A stretch of DNA of 64,000 nt, taken from Pantanalinema rosaneae. Its GTDB lineage: Bacteria; Cyanobacteriota; Cyanobacteriia; Leptolyngbyales; Leptolyngbyaceae. Positions 36,513 through 45,395 of this stretch are shown piece after piece. Within the stretch, counting starts at the first letter, position 1. Each line of letters starts with the position of its first letter. The translations under genes and the position numbers were made by a program. Where the stretch lies: NCBI RefSeq assembly GCF_050753385.1, contig NZ_JBLZFZ010000002.1:1-64000 (forward strand), written 5' to 3'. The notes beneath the pieces were generated by a model. The model was not told where the DNA came from. It did no database searches and was given only the letters and a program-made list of their open reading frames with translations.

Positions 36513-38828
36513 ATGCGATTGTTCATTCCTTTTTTGAGCCGGAAACGCCTTAGATCACGGTGGTTGATTACTATCATTGGGTGCTTATCGGCGTTGTTGA
36601 TCACGATCGTTGTGCAACCGCTGCCCTCGCTGGTGTGGGCAACTCCAGCGTCTAGCCAGTTAATTGAACAGGGGGAACGGCAACTTCAGCAAGGACAGCC
36701 TCATACCGCTTTAACCACCTGGCAACGGGCAGAGCAAGCCTATCGTCAAGTGGGTGATAGGGTGGGTGTAGTGGGGAGCCAAATTAACCAGGCCAGAGCG
36801 TTACAGGCGTTAGGGTTCTATCGACGGGCGAAGACGATGCTAGAGCAGGTAGAACTTTCTCTGAAACAGCAGCCCGATTCTCAGTTAAAGCTGACTGGGT
36901 TAATCAATCTAGGGAATGTGCTGCGGTTAATTGGGGATCTGGAGGCATCCGCCACTGTGTTGCAACGGGCAGCGACGATCGCCCAAACCTTGCCAGCCAG
37001 TTCTGCCCAACCAATGGTTGCCTTCCATTTGGCCAATACCCTGGTGGCACAGCAGCAACCCGAGCGTGCTCTCCGACTGTACGAACAAGCGGCGACGGCT
37101 CCAAGTCCAGTTCAGCTTGCCGCCCGCCTGAATCAACTGAACCAATTGCTAACCCTCAAGCGCTATGCGGCAGCGCAAACCCTGATCGCACCGATTCAGG
37201 CGCAATTAGCCGCGTTACCTCCGGGACAGATGGCGATCTATGGGCAAGTTACGTTGGCAGAAAGTCTCCTCAAGTTCACAACCGATCGCGGGGCTTCACC
37301 CCAGGACGATCGCCGGATGATGGCGCAACTCCTCGTCAATGCTGGGCAGCAGGCAAGGGTCTTGGGCGATCGACGGGCGGAATCCTACGCGTTAGGTCGG
37401 TTGGGGGCGGTGTATGAATTGCAACAGCAGTGGTCGGAGGCAGAACGACTCACGACCCAAGCCTGGAATCTGGCTCAAAGTCAACTCGCCCTGGATTTGG
37501 CGTATCAATGGCAATGGCAATTGGGGCGACTGCGATCAGTACAGGACGATCGGGCAGGCGCGATCGCGTACTACACCCAGGCCGTCAAGGATTTACAGGT
37601 GCTACGAAATGATTTGGGTTTGACGAATCCAGAAGTACAATTTTCCTTCCGGGAACAGGTGGAGCCAGTCTATCGGGAACTGGTCGATTTACTACTGCAA
37701 GAACCTCTCGAATCGCCAGCCCATCTGCAACAGGCTCGTCAGGTGATCGAGTCCTTGCAGGTGGCAGAACTGACCAACTTTTTCCGGGAAGCCTGTCTGG
37801 ATGCCCAACCGCAGGCGATCGATCAAATTGATCCCACAGCGGCGGTAATCTATCCGATTATTTTGCGCGATCGCCTGGAAGTGATTCTCTCGATTCCTGG
37901 ACAACCGTTGCGTCACTATGCCACCCCGTTACCCCAGACCGAAATTATTGCCGGAATTCGCCGGATGCAACAATCGATGCGGGTGACTGCCTTTCTGCCA
38001 GAACGACTAGCCGCTGCCCAGGAAATCGATCGGTGGTTAATTCAGCCCGCGATCGCTGATCTGAAGCAGCATCAAATTCAGACCCTCGTGTTTGTGTTGG
38101 ATGGTGGCTTCCGGAATTTGCCGATGGCTGCCTTACATGATGGCAATCAGTATTTAATTGAGCGCTATCGAGTGGCAGTGACCCCTGGGTTGCAATTACT
38201 CGGTTCTCAACCCCTGTCCTATCAGCAGTTACGAGTGTTGGTCGGCGGGTTAAGCCAGTCAACCCAGGAGTATACGGCACTCCCCGGAGTCGATCAGGAG
38301 GTGCAGCAAATTAGTCAGCAACTCCCAACCACGGTGTTAATGAATCGGGCATTTACGACGCAGGCGCTGGCGACCAAGCTCAAAACTATGCCCTTTTCAG
38401 TCGTGCATTTGGCAACTCATGGACAGTTTGGTTCCCAGGCCAGTAGCACCTACATTCTCACCTGGGATGGCAAGGTACAGGTGGATGATTTACAGACCTT
38501 CTTACAGCAACGGGAGGTCGCTGATGTGGCGGATCTGGAATTGCTGGTTTTGAGTGCTTGTCAAACGGCACAGGGGGACGATCGCGCTGCCCTGGGGATG
38601 GCAGGAGTGGCGGTGCGATCGGGGGCACGCAGTACCCTAGCTTCTCTCTGGACGGTCAACGACACCTCGACTGCCCTGTTGATCACGCAGTTCTATCAAG
38701 CCCTGACCCAACCAGGGATGACCCGAGCAGAGGCCGTCCGACAGGCACAACTCACCCTACTGCACCATCCCAAGTTTCAACATCCCTACTTTTGGGCACC
38801 CTTTATTTTGGTCGGTAACTGGCTATGA
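36513..38828 (+). CDS. TPR - CHAT domain (caspase-like) protein
   Basis: From the ATG at 36513 the protein has 771 residues. An ATG at 36447 is open but lies inside repeat element B, so it is unlikely. An N-terminal membrane or signal segment (about 15-45, WLITIIGCLSALLITIVV) precedes six or seven TPR-like units (60-380) of the ERQLQQGQPHTALTTWQRAEQ type. The CHAT domain (about 430-771) carries the catalytic His in VHLATHGQF and the Cys in VLSACQTAQGDD, both intact, plus ASLWTVNDTST. TPRs probably recruit a partner or substrate, as in other TPR-CHAT proteases. It lies between the exoprotein and a DUF928/CHASE2-kinase pair on the same strand. Confidence 0.85.
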   Translation: MRLFIPFLSRKRLRSRWLITIIGCLSALLITIVVQPLPSLVWATPASSQLIEQGERQLQQGQPHTALTTWQRAEQAYRQVGDRVGVVGSQINQARALQALGFYRRAKTMLEQVELSLKQQPDSQLKLTGLINLGNVLRLIGDLEASATVLQRAATIAQTLPASSAQPMVAFHLANTLVAQQQPERALRLYEQAATAPSPVQLAARLNQLNQLLTLKRYAAAQTLIAPIQAQLAALPPGQMAIYGQVTLAESLLKFTTDRGASPQDDRRMMAQLLVNAGQQARVLGDRRAESYALGRLGAVYELQQQWSEAERLTTQAWNLAQSQLALDLAYQWQWQLGRLRSVQDDRAGAIAYYTQAVKDLQVLRNDLGLTNPEVQFSFREQVEPVYRELVDLLLQEPLESPAHLQQARQVIESLQVAELTNFFREACLDAQPQAIDQIDPTAAVIYPIILRDRLEVILSIPGQPLRHYATPLPQTEIIAGIRRMQQSMRVTAFLPERLAAAQEIDRWLIQPAIADLKQHQIQTLVFVLDGGFRNLPMAALHDGNQYLIERYRVAVTPGLQLLGSQPLSYQQLRVLVGGLSQSTQEYTALPGVDQEVQQISQQLPTTVLMNRAFTTQALATKLKTMPFSVVHLATHGQFGSQASSTYILTWDGKVQVDDLQTFLQQREVADVADLELLVLSACQTAQGDDRAALGMAGVAVRSGARSTLASLWTVNDTSTALLITQFYQALTQPGMTRAEAVRQAQLTLLHHPKFQHPYFWAPFILVGNWL

Positions 38829-39169
38829 GCAAGGGGCTGGTCGTTAGATTGTGAACTTAGTTTCACAAAGTTCGATTGTGGACTGGGTTGGGTGGGGTAG
38901 TTCAGCAATAATACGGAGAAAGCCTGCGTGATTGTCATAATTTCACCTCGTCACAAAAAAATCGATAGTATAATTAATAGCTAAAGGTGCTCTACGTCTA
39001 CCCTGTTGTTCCGAGTTTGCTTCCCTGTGGTGGCTGTGTTTCCCGGCTAGTGATCAACGACAAAAACCAAGATTTAACGAGTACAGTTAACGGTCAAATC
39101 AGGATCAGGACAGTCTGAACCAAACTTGATGACGGATGGTTCTGGTTTTGGTGTGCGAGGGCGAAGAAT
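38829..39169. promoter_or_regulatory. intergenic region, probable promoter of DUF928-CHASE2 kinase operon
   Basis: A 341-base gap. A perfect TATAAT lies at 38969-38974, but the upstream -35 region is poor (TTTCAC at about 22 bases). A sigma-70 start here would leave a leader of about 190 bases. No other feature is seen. Confidence 0.35.
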
Positions 39170-39904
39170 ATGACGCAAAAACAAATATTGACCAAGCCGT
39201 TGATGGTCTGGAGCCTGCGATTAATAGTGGGTGTATTGGGGGGAATCAACCTGAATCCAGCGATCGCCAGTTTTGATCCCCCTCCCGAGCAGGGATCGCC
39301 AGCGGGAACGGCAGGAGGTGGCTCTCGACCCGCGCAATCTGCCTGTTTTCCCCAAACCAGTCACCTGTCTGGGTTAACCGCACTCAGTCCCACAGCTTAT
39401 GTAGGATTAACAACGCGCGATCGTCCCACGGTTCATATTTATCTGCCAGCAACAACTGCCCAGATGGCTGAACTGAGCTTGTTTGATGCTCAGGGGCGGG
39501 GGATTTATCAAACCACAGTGCCCATCTCCTCCACGGATACCTTAGTGCGGTTCTCATTCCCATCGACTGCCCCAATTCTATCGGCAGATCAACCCTATTA
39601 CTGGGCAGTGGCACTGATCTGTAACCCCAATCAGCGAACGGATGATTGGATCATTGGGGGGTGGATTCGGCAGCAGACTCCCGATCCATGGCTGCAACGT
39701 CAGCTTGCAACAGCATCGGGCGTAGAACAAGTTAAACTCTATGCAGAGGCTGGCTTCTGGTATGATGCCTTGGAAACCTTAGTGCAACTTCAGCAGGCGC
39801 ATCCCCAGGACTCTGCCTTAGGCTCTGTATGGGCAAGGTTGCTGCAATCGATCGGATTACCTCAACTGACGAGGATGCCGTCATCTGCTTTTACCGACCA
39901 GTGA
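39170..39904 (+). CDS. DUF928 family secreted protein, paralogue 2
   Basis: A 244-residue protein with a signal peptide (about 1-34, ending near NPAIASF). It shares the DUF928 pattern with the 31774-32469 protein: GTAGGGSR followed by a Cys, TTRDRPTVHIYLPATT, and DQPYYWAVALICNP with a second Cys. The C-terminal helical tail is also alike (HPQDSALGSVWARLLQSIGLPQL against HPNHAQVRQQWQQLLQTLQLPQV). These are clear paralogues, each placed just before a CHASE2 gene. The next gene begins about 22 bases after the stop. Confidence 0.8.
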   Translation: MTQKQILTKPLMVWSLRLIVGVLGGINLNPAIASFDPPPEQGSPAGTAGGGSRPAQSACFPQTSHLSGLTALSPTAYVGLTTRDRPTVHIYLPATTAQMAELSLFDAQGRGIYQTTVPISSTDTLVRFSFPSTAPILSADQPYYWAVALICNPNQRTDDWIIGGWIRQQTPDPWLQRQLATASGVEQVKLYAEAGFWYDALETLVQLQQAHPQDSALGSVWARLLQSIGLPQLTRMPSSAFTDQ

Positions 39905-39926
39905 AGCTGCCTTGCCTCCGGCATTG

Positions 39927-42779
39927 ATGCTCTTTTCCCCTAGCGTTCTCATGATCCAGCAGTTGTTCAGACATTGTTGCTTACCACTGCATCAGCTGGG
40001 TCAGATCGGGCTGGGGGTAGCGGCAGCGGTGATTGGGCTACAACTGACTGGTGGACTGCAACCCCTAGAGCTAACGGTACTGGACTCCTGGTTTCGGTTA
40101 CGCCCTCCGGAAGATCGCGATCCGCCCGTTGTGATTGTGGCGATCGATGAAGAGGATATCCGGCGGTTAGGGCAATGGCCGATGTCGGATGTGCAACTGG
40201 CAACTTTATTACAACGCCTGCGGCAGGCAAACCCAGCGGTGATTGGGTTGGATCTCTATCGGGATTTGCCCGTGGAGCCGGGAACCTCACAGTTACAGCA
40301 GGTGTTTAACACGACCCCCAATTTAATTGGGATTAAAAAGTTGGTCGGCAATCGCAATGGCCCGGTCGTTGAGCCGCCGCTGGTGCTAGAGCAGCGTGAT
40401 CAAGTTGCCATTAATGATTTAGTGGTCGATTCGGATGGCATTATTCGTCGCCATCTGTTATCCGTGTCTCAGGATGGCACAACCATGTTGGCATTAGGGA
40501 CGCGGTTGGCATTGGATTACTTAAAGCTGCACCAAACGACTCCCCAACTGGAATCAGATGGCACCACAATCCGGTTAGGCAAGGCTCAGTTTCAACGCTT
40601 GTTACCCAATGCCGGGGGCTATGTGAATGTGGATGTAGGCGGCTATCAAATTCTTGCCAACCTGCTCCGATTACCATCGGGAAAAATTCCCAAAATCCCG
40701 ATTCGCTATATCTTAGAGGGGCGAATTCCTAATGAACGGTTTGAGGGACAGGTGGTATTAATTGGGCTAACGGCGGAAAGTGTCCGTGGCGATCGCTTTT
40801 TTACGCCCTATACCACCGATATTCGGGAGGCGTGGGCAGGGGTAGAACTCCATGCCGATCTTTCCAGCCAATTAATTACCAGTGCCTTGGATGCGCGTTC
40901 GACCTTGCAAAGTCCATGGGAATGGCTGGAATGGCTATGGATTGGGGGATGGTCATTCGTTGGCGTGATTTTAGGTTGGTTAGTGCGATCGCTGCGGGCG
41001 GCGATCGTGGCTGTGCCTTTGGCGATCGGCATTTTATTAGGCAGTGCCTATAGTCTGTTTATGGTCGGCTGGTGGTTAGTGGCGATCGCTCCAGTGTTGG
41101 CATTCGGCACAGCCGGGTTGTTGAGTCGGGGATATTGGGTGTGGCAAACCCTGAAACAGGCGAATCAGTTGCTTGAGCAAAAGGTGAAAGAACGAACGCA
41201 AGAACTGTTGGAAAAAAATCTGCGCTTAGAGCAGTCTAGAATGGAAGCGGAAGCGGCGAACCGCGCCAAAAGTGAGTTTCTCTCAACCATGAGCCATGAA
41301 ATTCGCACTCCGATGAATGCGGTGATTGGTATGACGAATCTGTTACTGACAACGACGCTCAATGTTGAACAGCGACAGATGGTGCAGGCGATCGGCACTG
41401 GGGGAGAGGTGCTGCTATCGGTGATTAATGATATTTTAGACTTCTCTCGAATTGAATCCGGTCGGTTGGAATTAGAGAGCGCACCTTTTAGTCCTCGCCA
41501 ATGTCTAGATGAAGTGCTGGCTTTATTTGCTAATCGTGCAGTAGAAAAGTCGTTAGAACTACGGACAATTGTGGCAGATCATGTACCGGAATTGGTAATT
41601 GGAGATGTTGCTCGCCTACGCCAAATTTTATTGAACTTAGTTGGAAATTCGATTAAATTTACTGAGGCTGGTAAGGTATTAGTTTCGTTATCCACCACGA
41701 TCGTTGAGCCAGAAACAAAGCTCCATGAACTGCAATTTTCGGTGCAAGATACGGGAATTGGTATTCCTCCCGAGCGTTTACATCGCTTGTTTCAACCCTT
41801 TAGCCAGGTAGATAGTTCCATCACTCGGCGGTATGGTGGTACGGGGTTAGGATTAGTTATTTGCAAACGCCTGTGTGAATTAATGGGTGGGCAAATTCAT
41901 GTGACTAGCCAGGTGGGGCAAGGCACGACCTTTTCCTTTACAATCTGTGCCTGTGCTACTCTGTTATCCCCCTTATCTGATCCGGCTCAGGTGAGTGGGC
42001 AAGCCTCATCGCTATGGGATATTGAATTTGCCCGATATTATCCATTTAAGATTCTGGTGGTTGAAGATAATCTCACCAATCAACAATTGATGCGATTTAT
42101 GTTGCAACGCCTGGGATATCAACCGGATATTGTCGGCAATGGTCAGGAAGCGATCGTGGCGCTTCAGCGATCGCCGTATGATCTGGTGCTGATGGACATT
42201 CAAATGCCGGAAATGGATGGATTGAGTGCCACTCGAGCAATTCGGTTGAATTTGCCGCATCAACCCTGGATTATTGGGCTAAGTGCCAATGTGTTTCAAG
42301 ATGCCCAGGCGGAGGCGGTCAATGCAGGCATGAATGCGTATCTGACAAAGCCGATCAAACCCGAAAAACTGATTGAGGCGCTAAAACAGGCCCCGTCAGG
42401 AGAATCCTCCTGGGATCTGCCAGTTGTCCGACCCGAACCTGCCCCCATTGCTGCCGCGATCGATTTAACAGAACTAAAATCCTATATGCCAGCCGAGGAA
42501 TTGAATCAGTTAATTTATGACTATTTGCGAGATACGTCCCGACGGATTCAAGCGCTAAAAATAGCCCTGGCAGAGCAAAACTTTATGCAGTTACAGCATC
42601 TTGCCCATAGCCTACGCGGCAGCAGTGCCAATCTTGGGGCGCAGGCGATGGCAAACCTGTGTCATGGGTTGGAAACCGTCAGTCAAGTCGGAGAGGATGT
42701 TCAGCAAATGCAGCAGTTATTGCGGCACATGGAGATTGAATATATTCGGGTGGTCGAGGCATTAGAACAACGCATTTAA
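39927..42779 (+). CDS. CHASE2 hybrid histidine kinase with REC and Hpt domains
   Basis: From the ATG at 39927 about 950 residues; an ATG at 39951 is also possible. A membrane helix and an extracytoplasmic CHASE2 sensor (about 40-335) are followed by three membrane helices, a coiled coil (NQLLEQKVKERTQELLEKN) and HisKA (phospho-acceptor His in MSHEIRTPMNAVIGM). HATPase_c has its N and G boxes (LLNLVGNSIKF, GGTGLGLVI). A receiver has the acceptor Asp in VLMDIQMPEMDG. The C-terminal Hpt domain has His in LAHSLRGSSANLGA. All phosphorelay steps are therefore in one chain. Its CHASE2 is paralogous to that of the GGDEF-EAL protein. No output regulator lies beside it. Confidence 0.85.
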   Translation: MLFSPSVLMIQQLFRHCCLPLHQLGQIGLGVAAAVIGLQLTGGLQPLELTVLDSWFRLRPPEDRDPPVVIVAIDEEDIRRLGQWPMSDVQLATLLQRLRQANPAVIGLDLYRDLPVEPGTSQLQQVFNTTPNLIGIKKLVGNRNGPVVEPPLVLEQRDQVAINDLVVDSDGIIRRHLLSVSQDGTTMLALGTRLALDYLKLHQTTPQLESDGTTIRLGKAQFQRLLPNAGGYVNVDVGGYQILANLLRLPSGKIPKIPIRYILEGRIPNERFEGQVVLIGLTAESVRGDRFFTPYTTDIREAWAGVELHADLSSQLITSALDARSTLQSPWEWLEWLWIGGWSFVGVILGWLVRSLRAAIVAVPLAIGILLGSAYSLFMVGWWLVAIAPVLAFGTAGLLSRGYWVWQTLKQANQLLEQKVKERTQELLEKNLRLEQSRMEAEAANRAKSEFLSTMSHEIRTPMNAVIGMTNLLLTTTLNVEQRQMVQAIGTGGEVLLSVINDILDFSRIESGRLELESAPFSPRQCLDEVLALFANRAVEKSLELRTIVADHVPELVIGDVARLRQILLNLVGNSIKFTEAGKVLVSLSTTIVEPETKLHELQFSVQDTGIGIPPERLHRLFQPFSQVDSSITRRYGGTGLGLVICKRLCELMGGQIHVTSQVGQGTTFSFTICACATLLSPLSDPAQVSGQASSLWDIEFARYYPFKILVVEDNLTNQQLMRFMLQRLGYQPDIVGNGQEAIVALQRSPYDLVLMDIQMPEMDGLSATRAIRLNLPHQPWIIGLSANVFQDAQAEAVNAGMNAYLTKPIKPEKLIEALKQAPSGESSWDLPVVRPEPAPIAAAIDLTELKSYMPAEELNQLIYDYLRDTSRRIQALKIALAEQNFMQLQHLAHSLRGSSANLGAQAMANLCHGLETVSQVGEDVQQMQQLLRHMEIEYIRVVEALEQRI

Positions 42780-42874
42780 TTTGCATTAGTACCAACAGCA
42801 ATTTTACAACCTGTCTTTTGACAGACCTACCAACTCCCTGCACAATGAGGGCGCACTCATGTTGCCGGGATGCT

Positions 42875-43408
42875 ATGCGGTTAAACCAACCTATGAAACT
42901 AATCCAGCGCCAACGATTACTGACGGCTACCATAGTGGTCTGTAGTGTCGTGTTGAGTCAAGTTGCCAGTCAGGCTAACCCTGGACATGATCATCATGCT
43001 CATGAACTGCCAGGGATGAGCACCAGTCCTGCCACTCCAGCGAGTGCTGGCTCTGATCAGCACCATCATAAAACCTTAGCGATTCCCTCGGGGCAACCTG
43101 TTCCGACCGTGAAATTAGTGGTGCATCCTGATGCGCTGCAAGGCTGGAATTTAGAAGTCCAAGTCACGAACTTTCGCTTTGCTCCCGAACGGATTAACCA
43201 GCAGAGTATCACGACTGAAGGACATGCCCATTTATACATTGATGGTCAGAAACTAACCCGGTTGTATGGCTCCTGGTATCACCTGGCAAATTTGGCACCG
43301 GGAGAACATCGCCTGACTGTGACACTGAATGCAAACGGTCACGAAGATTTAACGCATGAGGGTCAGCCGATCGCGGCTTCGGCGATCGTGCAAGTGCCGC
43401 CGCGTTAA
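42875..43408 (+). CDS. secreted His-rich protein, possible metal-binding
   Basis: From the ATG at 42875 (GGGA close upstream) the protein has 177 residues; an ATG at 42893 is also possible. A signal peptide ends near SQVASQA. The mature N-terminus is His-rich (PGHDHHAHELPGM, then DQHHHK). The rest is a beta-rich domain including LEVQVTNFRFAPERI, GHAHLYIDGQKLTRLYGSWYHL and GEHRLTVTLNANGHED. The fold resembles a cupredoxin-like sandwich, but a full Cys-His-Met copper site is not seen. A periplasmic copper or zinc binder is a reasonable guess, not established. It stands alone. Confidence 0.6.
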   Translation: MRLNQPMKLIQRQRLLTATIVVCSVVLSQVASQANPGHDHHAHELPGMSTSPATPASAGSDQHHHKTLAIPSGQPVPTVKLVVHPDALQGWNLEVQVTNFRFAPERINQQSITTEGHAHLYIDGQKLTRLYGSWYHLANLAPGEHRLTVTLNANGHEDLTHEGQPIAASAIVQVPPR

Positions 43409-43665
43409 CTGGCATGATGCAGGCGATCTAGGGTGAACGATCACACCCTACTGTCATACTGACTGCACTGAGCATGACACTCCATAAGAGGATCAGTAAA
43501 TTTTTATGCAAACACTAATTATTAACAATTCTATTTCTCTCTCTTAGTACTGTTTTATGGATGAGATTTAAGTAAATTTTGAGTTAAGTTCATCTACCTT
43601 CAGGTAGAGATTGGCGGAATCAGGGCATCCTATCTTCAGGATTTGCTGAGAAGGAACTCTTGGTT

Positions 43666-44421
43666 GTGCTACATTCGCAAGTTTTGATCTTAAGCCTACT
43701 GACCTTAGCCGCTGGTTATGCTGGAAAACCCACCCCTACGACAACCTCTACACTACAATCACCAGCATTCGCGAGCACCCATCCGACCGTAATTGCAGTT
43801 CGGGATCCTGGGTCGGCATCGACTCCTCGCCGCTATCTGCCGGAACCGCGCCAATTTACGCCAACCGCACCGTCGTCTGCCACGATCGCCCCCACCGTAA
43901 AGCTCCACTACCGCTACTACTCCATTACTGGGGTGACGGCTTCAGAGTTACGATCGCAAATGTCCCAAAAGGGGCTAATGGATCCCCATGAAGGACGACG
44001 ATATGATGCCAGAACTGACTGGGTGGTTCAGTGGTCGTACAATCATCGTCAGATTGATAACCAGTGTGCGATCCAGGCTCCCAAGGTACGGGTTAATGTG
44101 ACGTTGACTTACCCCCAGTGGACACCCCCCGCTGGGACACCGCGATCGCTGATCACGGAATGGCAACGCTATATGGTGTCATTACAGCACCATGAAGAGG
44201 GGCATCAAAATCATGGCATTGATGCTGGCAAAGAGGTGTTGCAAACCTTAAGCCGCCTGCCTGCCTATCCTTCGTGTCTGCAACTGAATCGAGCGGCGAA
44301 TGCCTCGGCTCAATCGGTGATCAAACGGTACAACCAGAAAGACATTGCCTACGACGACGCGACCTGGCATGGTTATACCCAGGGGGCTGTGTTTCCAACT
44401 CCGGCTACGGTTCGCCGCTAA
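43666..44421 (+). CDS. DUF922 zinc-protease-like secreted protein
   Basis: The GTG at 43666 has AAGGAA 9 bases upstream; a TTG at 43660 is closer to it. The protein has about 251 residues with a hydrophobic signal (ILSLLTLAAGYAG) and a Pro/Thr-rich linker. The DUF922 domain (about 85-235) has YYSITGVTASELRSQM, GRRYDARTDWVVQWSY, and the HExxH zinc motif in QHHEEGHQNHG. Conserved Cys (QCAIQAP, YPSCLQL) may form a disulfide. DUF922 proteins are predicted zinc metallopeptidases of unknown substrate. It is monocistronic. Confidence 0.75.
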   Translation: MLHSQVLILSLLTLAAGYAGKPTPTTTSTLQSPAFASTHPTVIAVRDPGSASTPRRYLPEPRQFTPTAPSSATIAPTVKLHYRYYSITGVTASELRSQMSQKGLMDPHEGRRYDARTDWVVQWSYNHRQIDNQCAIQAPKVRVNVTLTYPQWTPPAGTPRSLITEWQRYMVSLQHHEEGHQNHGIDAGKEVLQTLSRLPAYPSCLQLNRAANASAQSVIKRYNQKDIAYDDATWHGYTQGAVFPTPATVRR

Positions 44422-44573
44422 AGCAAAAAATTGGTATTGGGATAGATGCGATCGTCATTAACTTTGGTTTGCATCCGGGTGATTGCCAGATCCGCCCTCT
44501 AAGATTGATCTAGACCCTGATCGATCAAGTGGGATGTGATAGGGTCTAGCTTACCCTTCGCCGATCGAGTGTT

Positions 44574-45395
44574 ATGCCAGCATTATCTATGCCCAGCCGT
44601 GTGTTCCAACGCAATAACGTGGAAGTTCTGGGGCAAGGGGAACAGACAATTATTTTCGCTCACGGGTTTGGTTCCGACCAAACGGCTTGGCGGCATCAAG
44701 TAGCCGCCTTTCAAGCTGATTACCGCATTGTTTTATTTGATCATGTGGGGGCTGGAAACTCGGATATGGCTGCCTACAGTCCCCGTCGCTATAGTTCGCT
44801 CTACAGCTATGCCGAGGATCTGTTGGAGTTGTGTGCCGAATTACAGCTATCGCAAGTCATCTTAGTGGGGCACTCGGTAAGTGGGATGGTTAGCTTGCTG
44901 GCGGCTCTGGTGGATCCCAGTCGCTTTAGCCAACTGATCTTTGTTGGGGCATCGCCTCGCTATGTGAATGATGCCGCAACCAATTATATTGGTGGATTTG
45001 AGCAGTCTGACCTGGATGCCCTCTATGCGGCTATGTCCTCCAATTACTATGCCTGGGTGAGTGGTTTTGCCCCGATCGCGATGGGCAATCCCGATCGTCC
45101 GGAACTGGCGACTGAATTTGCGAGAACGTTGTCTGCCATTCGTCCCGATATTGCTCAGGCAGTGGCGCGAGTCATCTTTCAATCTGACCACCGAGCCGAT
45201 TTATCCCGCTTGACTGTGCCGACCACAATTTTGCAATCGAATAATGATATTGCTGTGCCCTTGGTGGTTGGTGACTATTTGGCGCAGCATATTCCCCACT
45301 CTCGCTTAATCAATATTAATGCCCAGGGACATCTACCCCATCTGAGTGCGCCTGAGGTTGTCACCCAAACCATCGCCGCATGTTTAGCCGCCTGA
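44574..45395 (+). CDS. RsbQ-like alpha/beta hydrolase
   Basis: A 273-residue cytosolic protein of the RsbQ / KAI2-D14-like branch of alpha/beta hydrolases. The nucleophile Ser lies in LVGHSVSGMVS, the Asp is probably in LQSNNDIAVPL, and the His is in NAQGHLPHLSAP. HGFGSDQTAW forms the oxyanion region. In Bacillus, RsbQ binds and activates the PAS-phosphatase RsbP in energy stress. Cyanobacterial relatives often lie beside PAS or GAF histidine kinases. This gene overlaps the hybrid kinase gene downstream by 16 bases, so a ligand-sensing hydrolase that controls that kinase is the natural hypothesis. Confidence 0.85.
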   Translation: MPALSMPSRVFQRNNVEVLGQGEQTIIFAHGFGSDQTAWRHQVAAFQADYRIVLFDHVGAGNSDMAAYSPRRYSSLYSYAEDLLELCAELQLSQVILVGHSVSGMVSLLAALVDPSRFSQLIFVGASPRYVNDAATNYIGGFEQSDLDALYAAMSSNYYAWVSGFAPIAMGNPDRPELATEFARTLSAIRPDIAQAVARVIFQSDHRADLSRLTVPTTILQSNNDIAVPLVVGDYLAQHIPHSRLININAQGHLPHLSAPEVVTQTIAACLAA

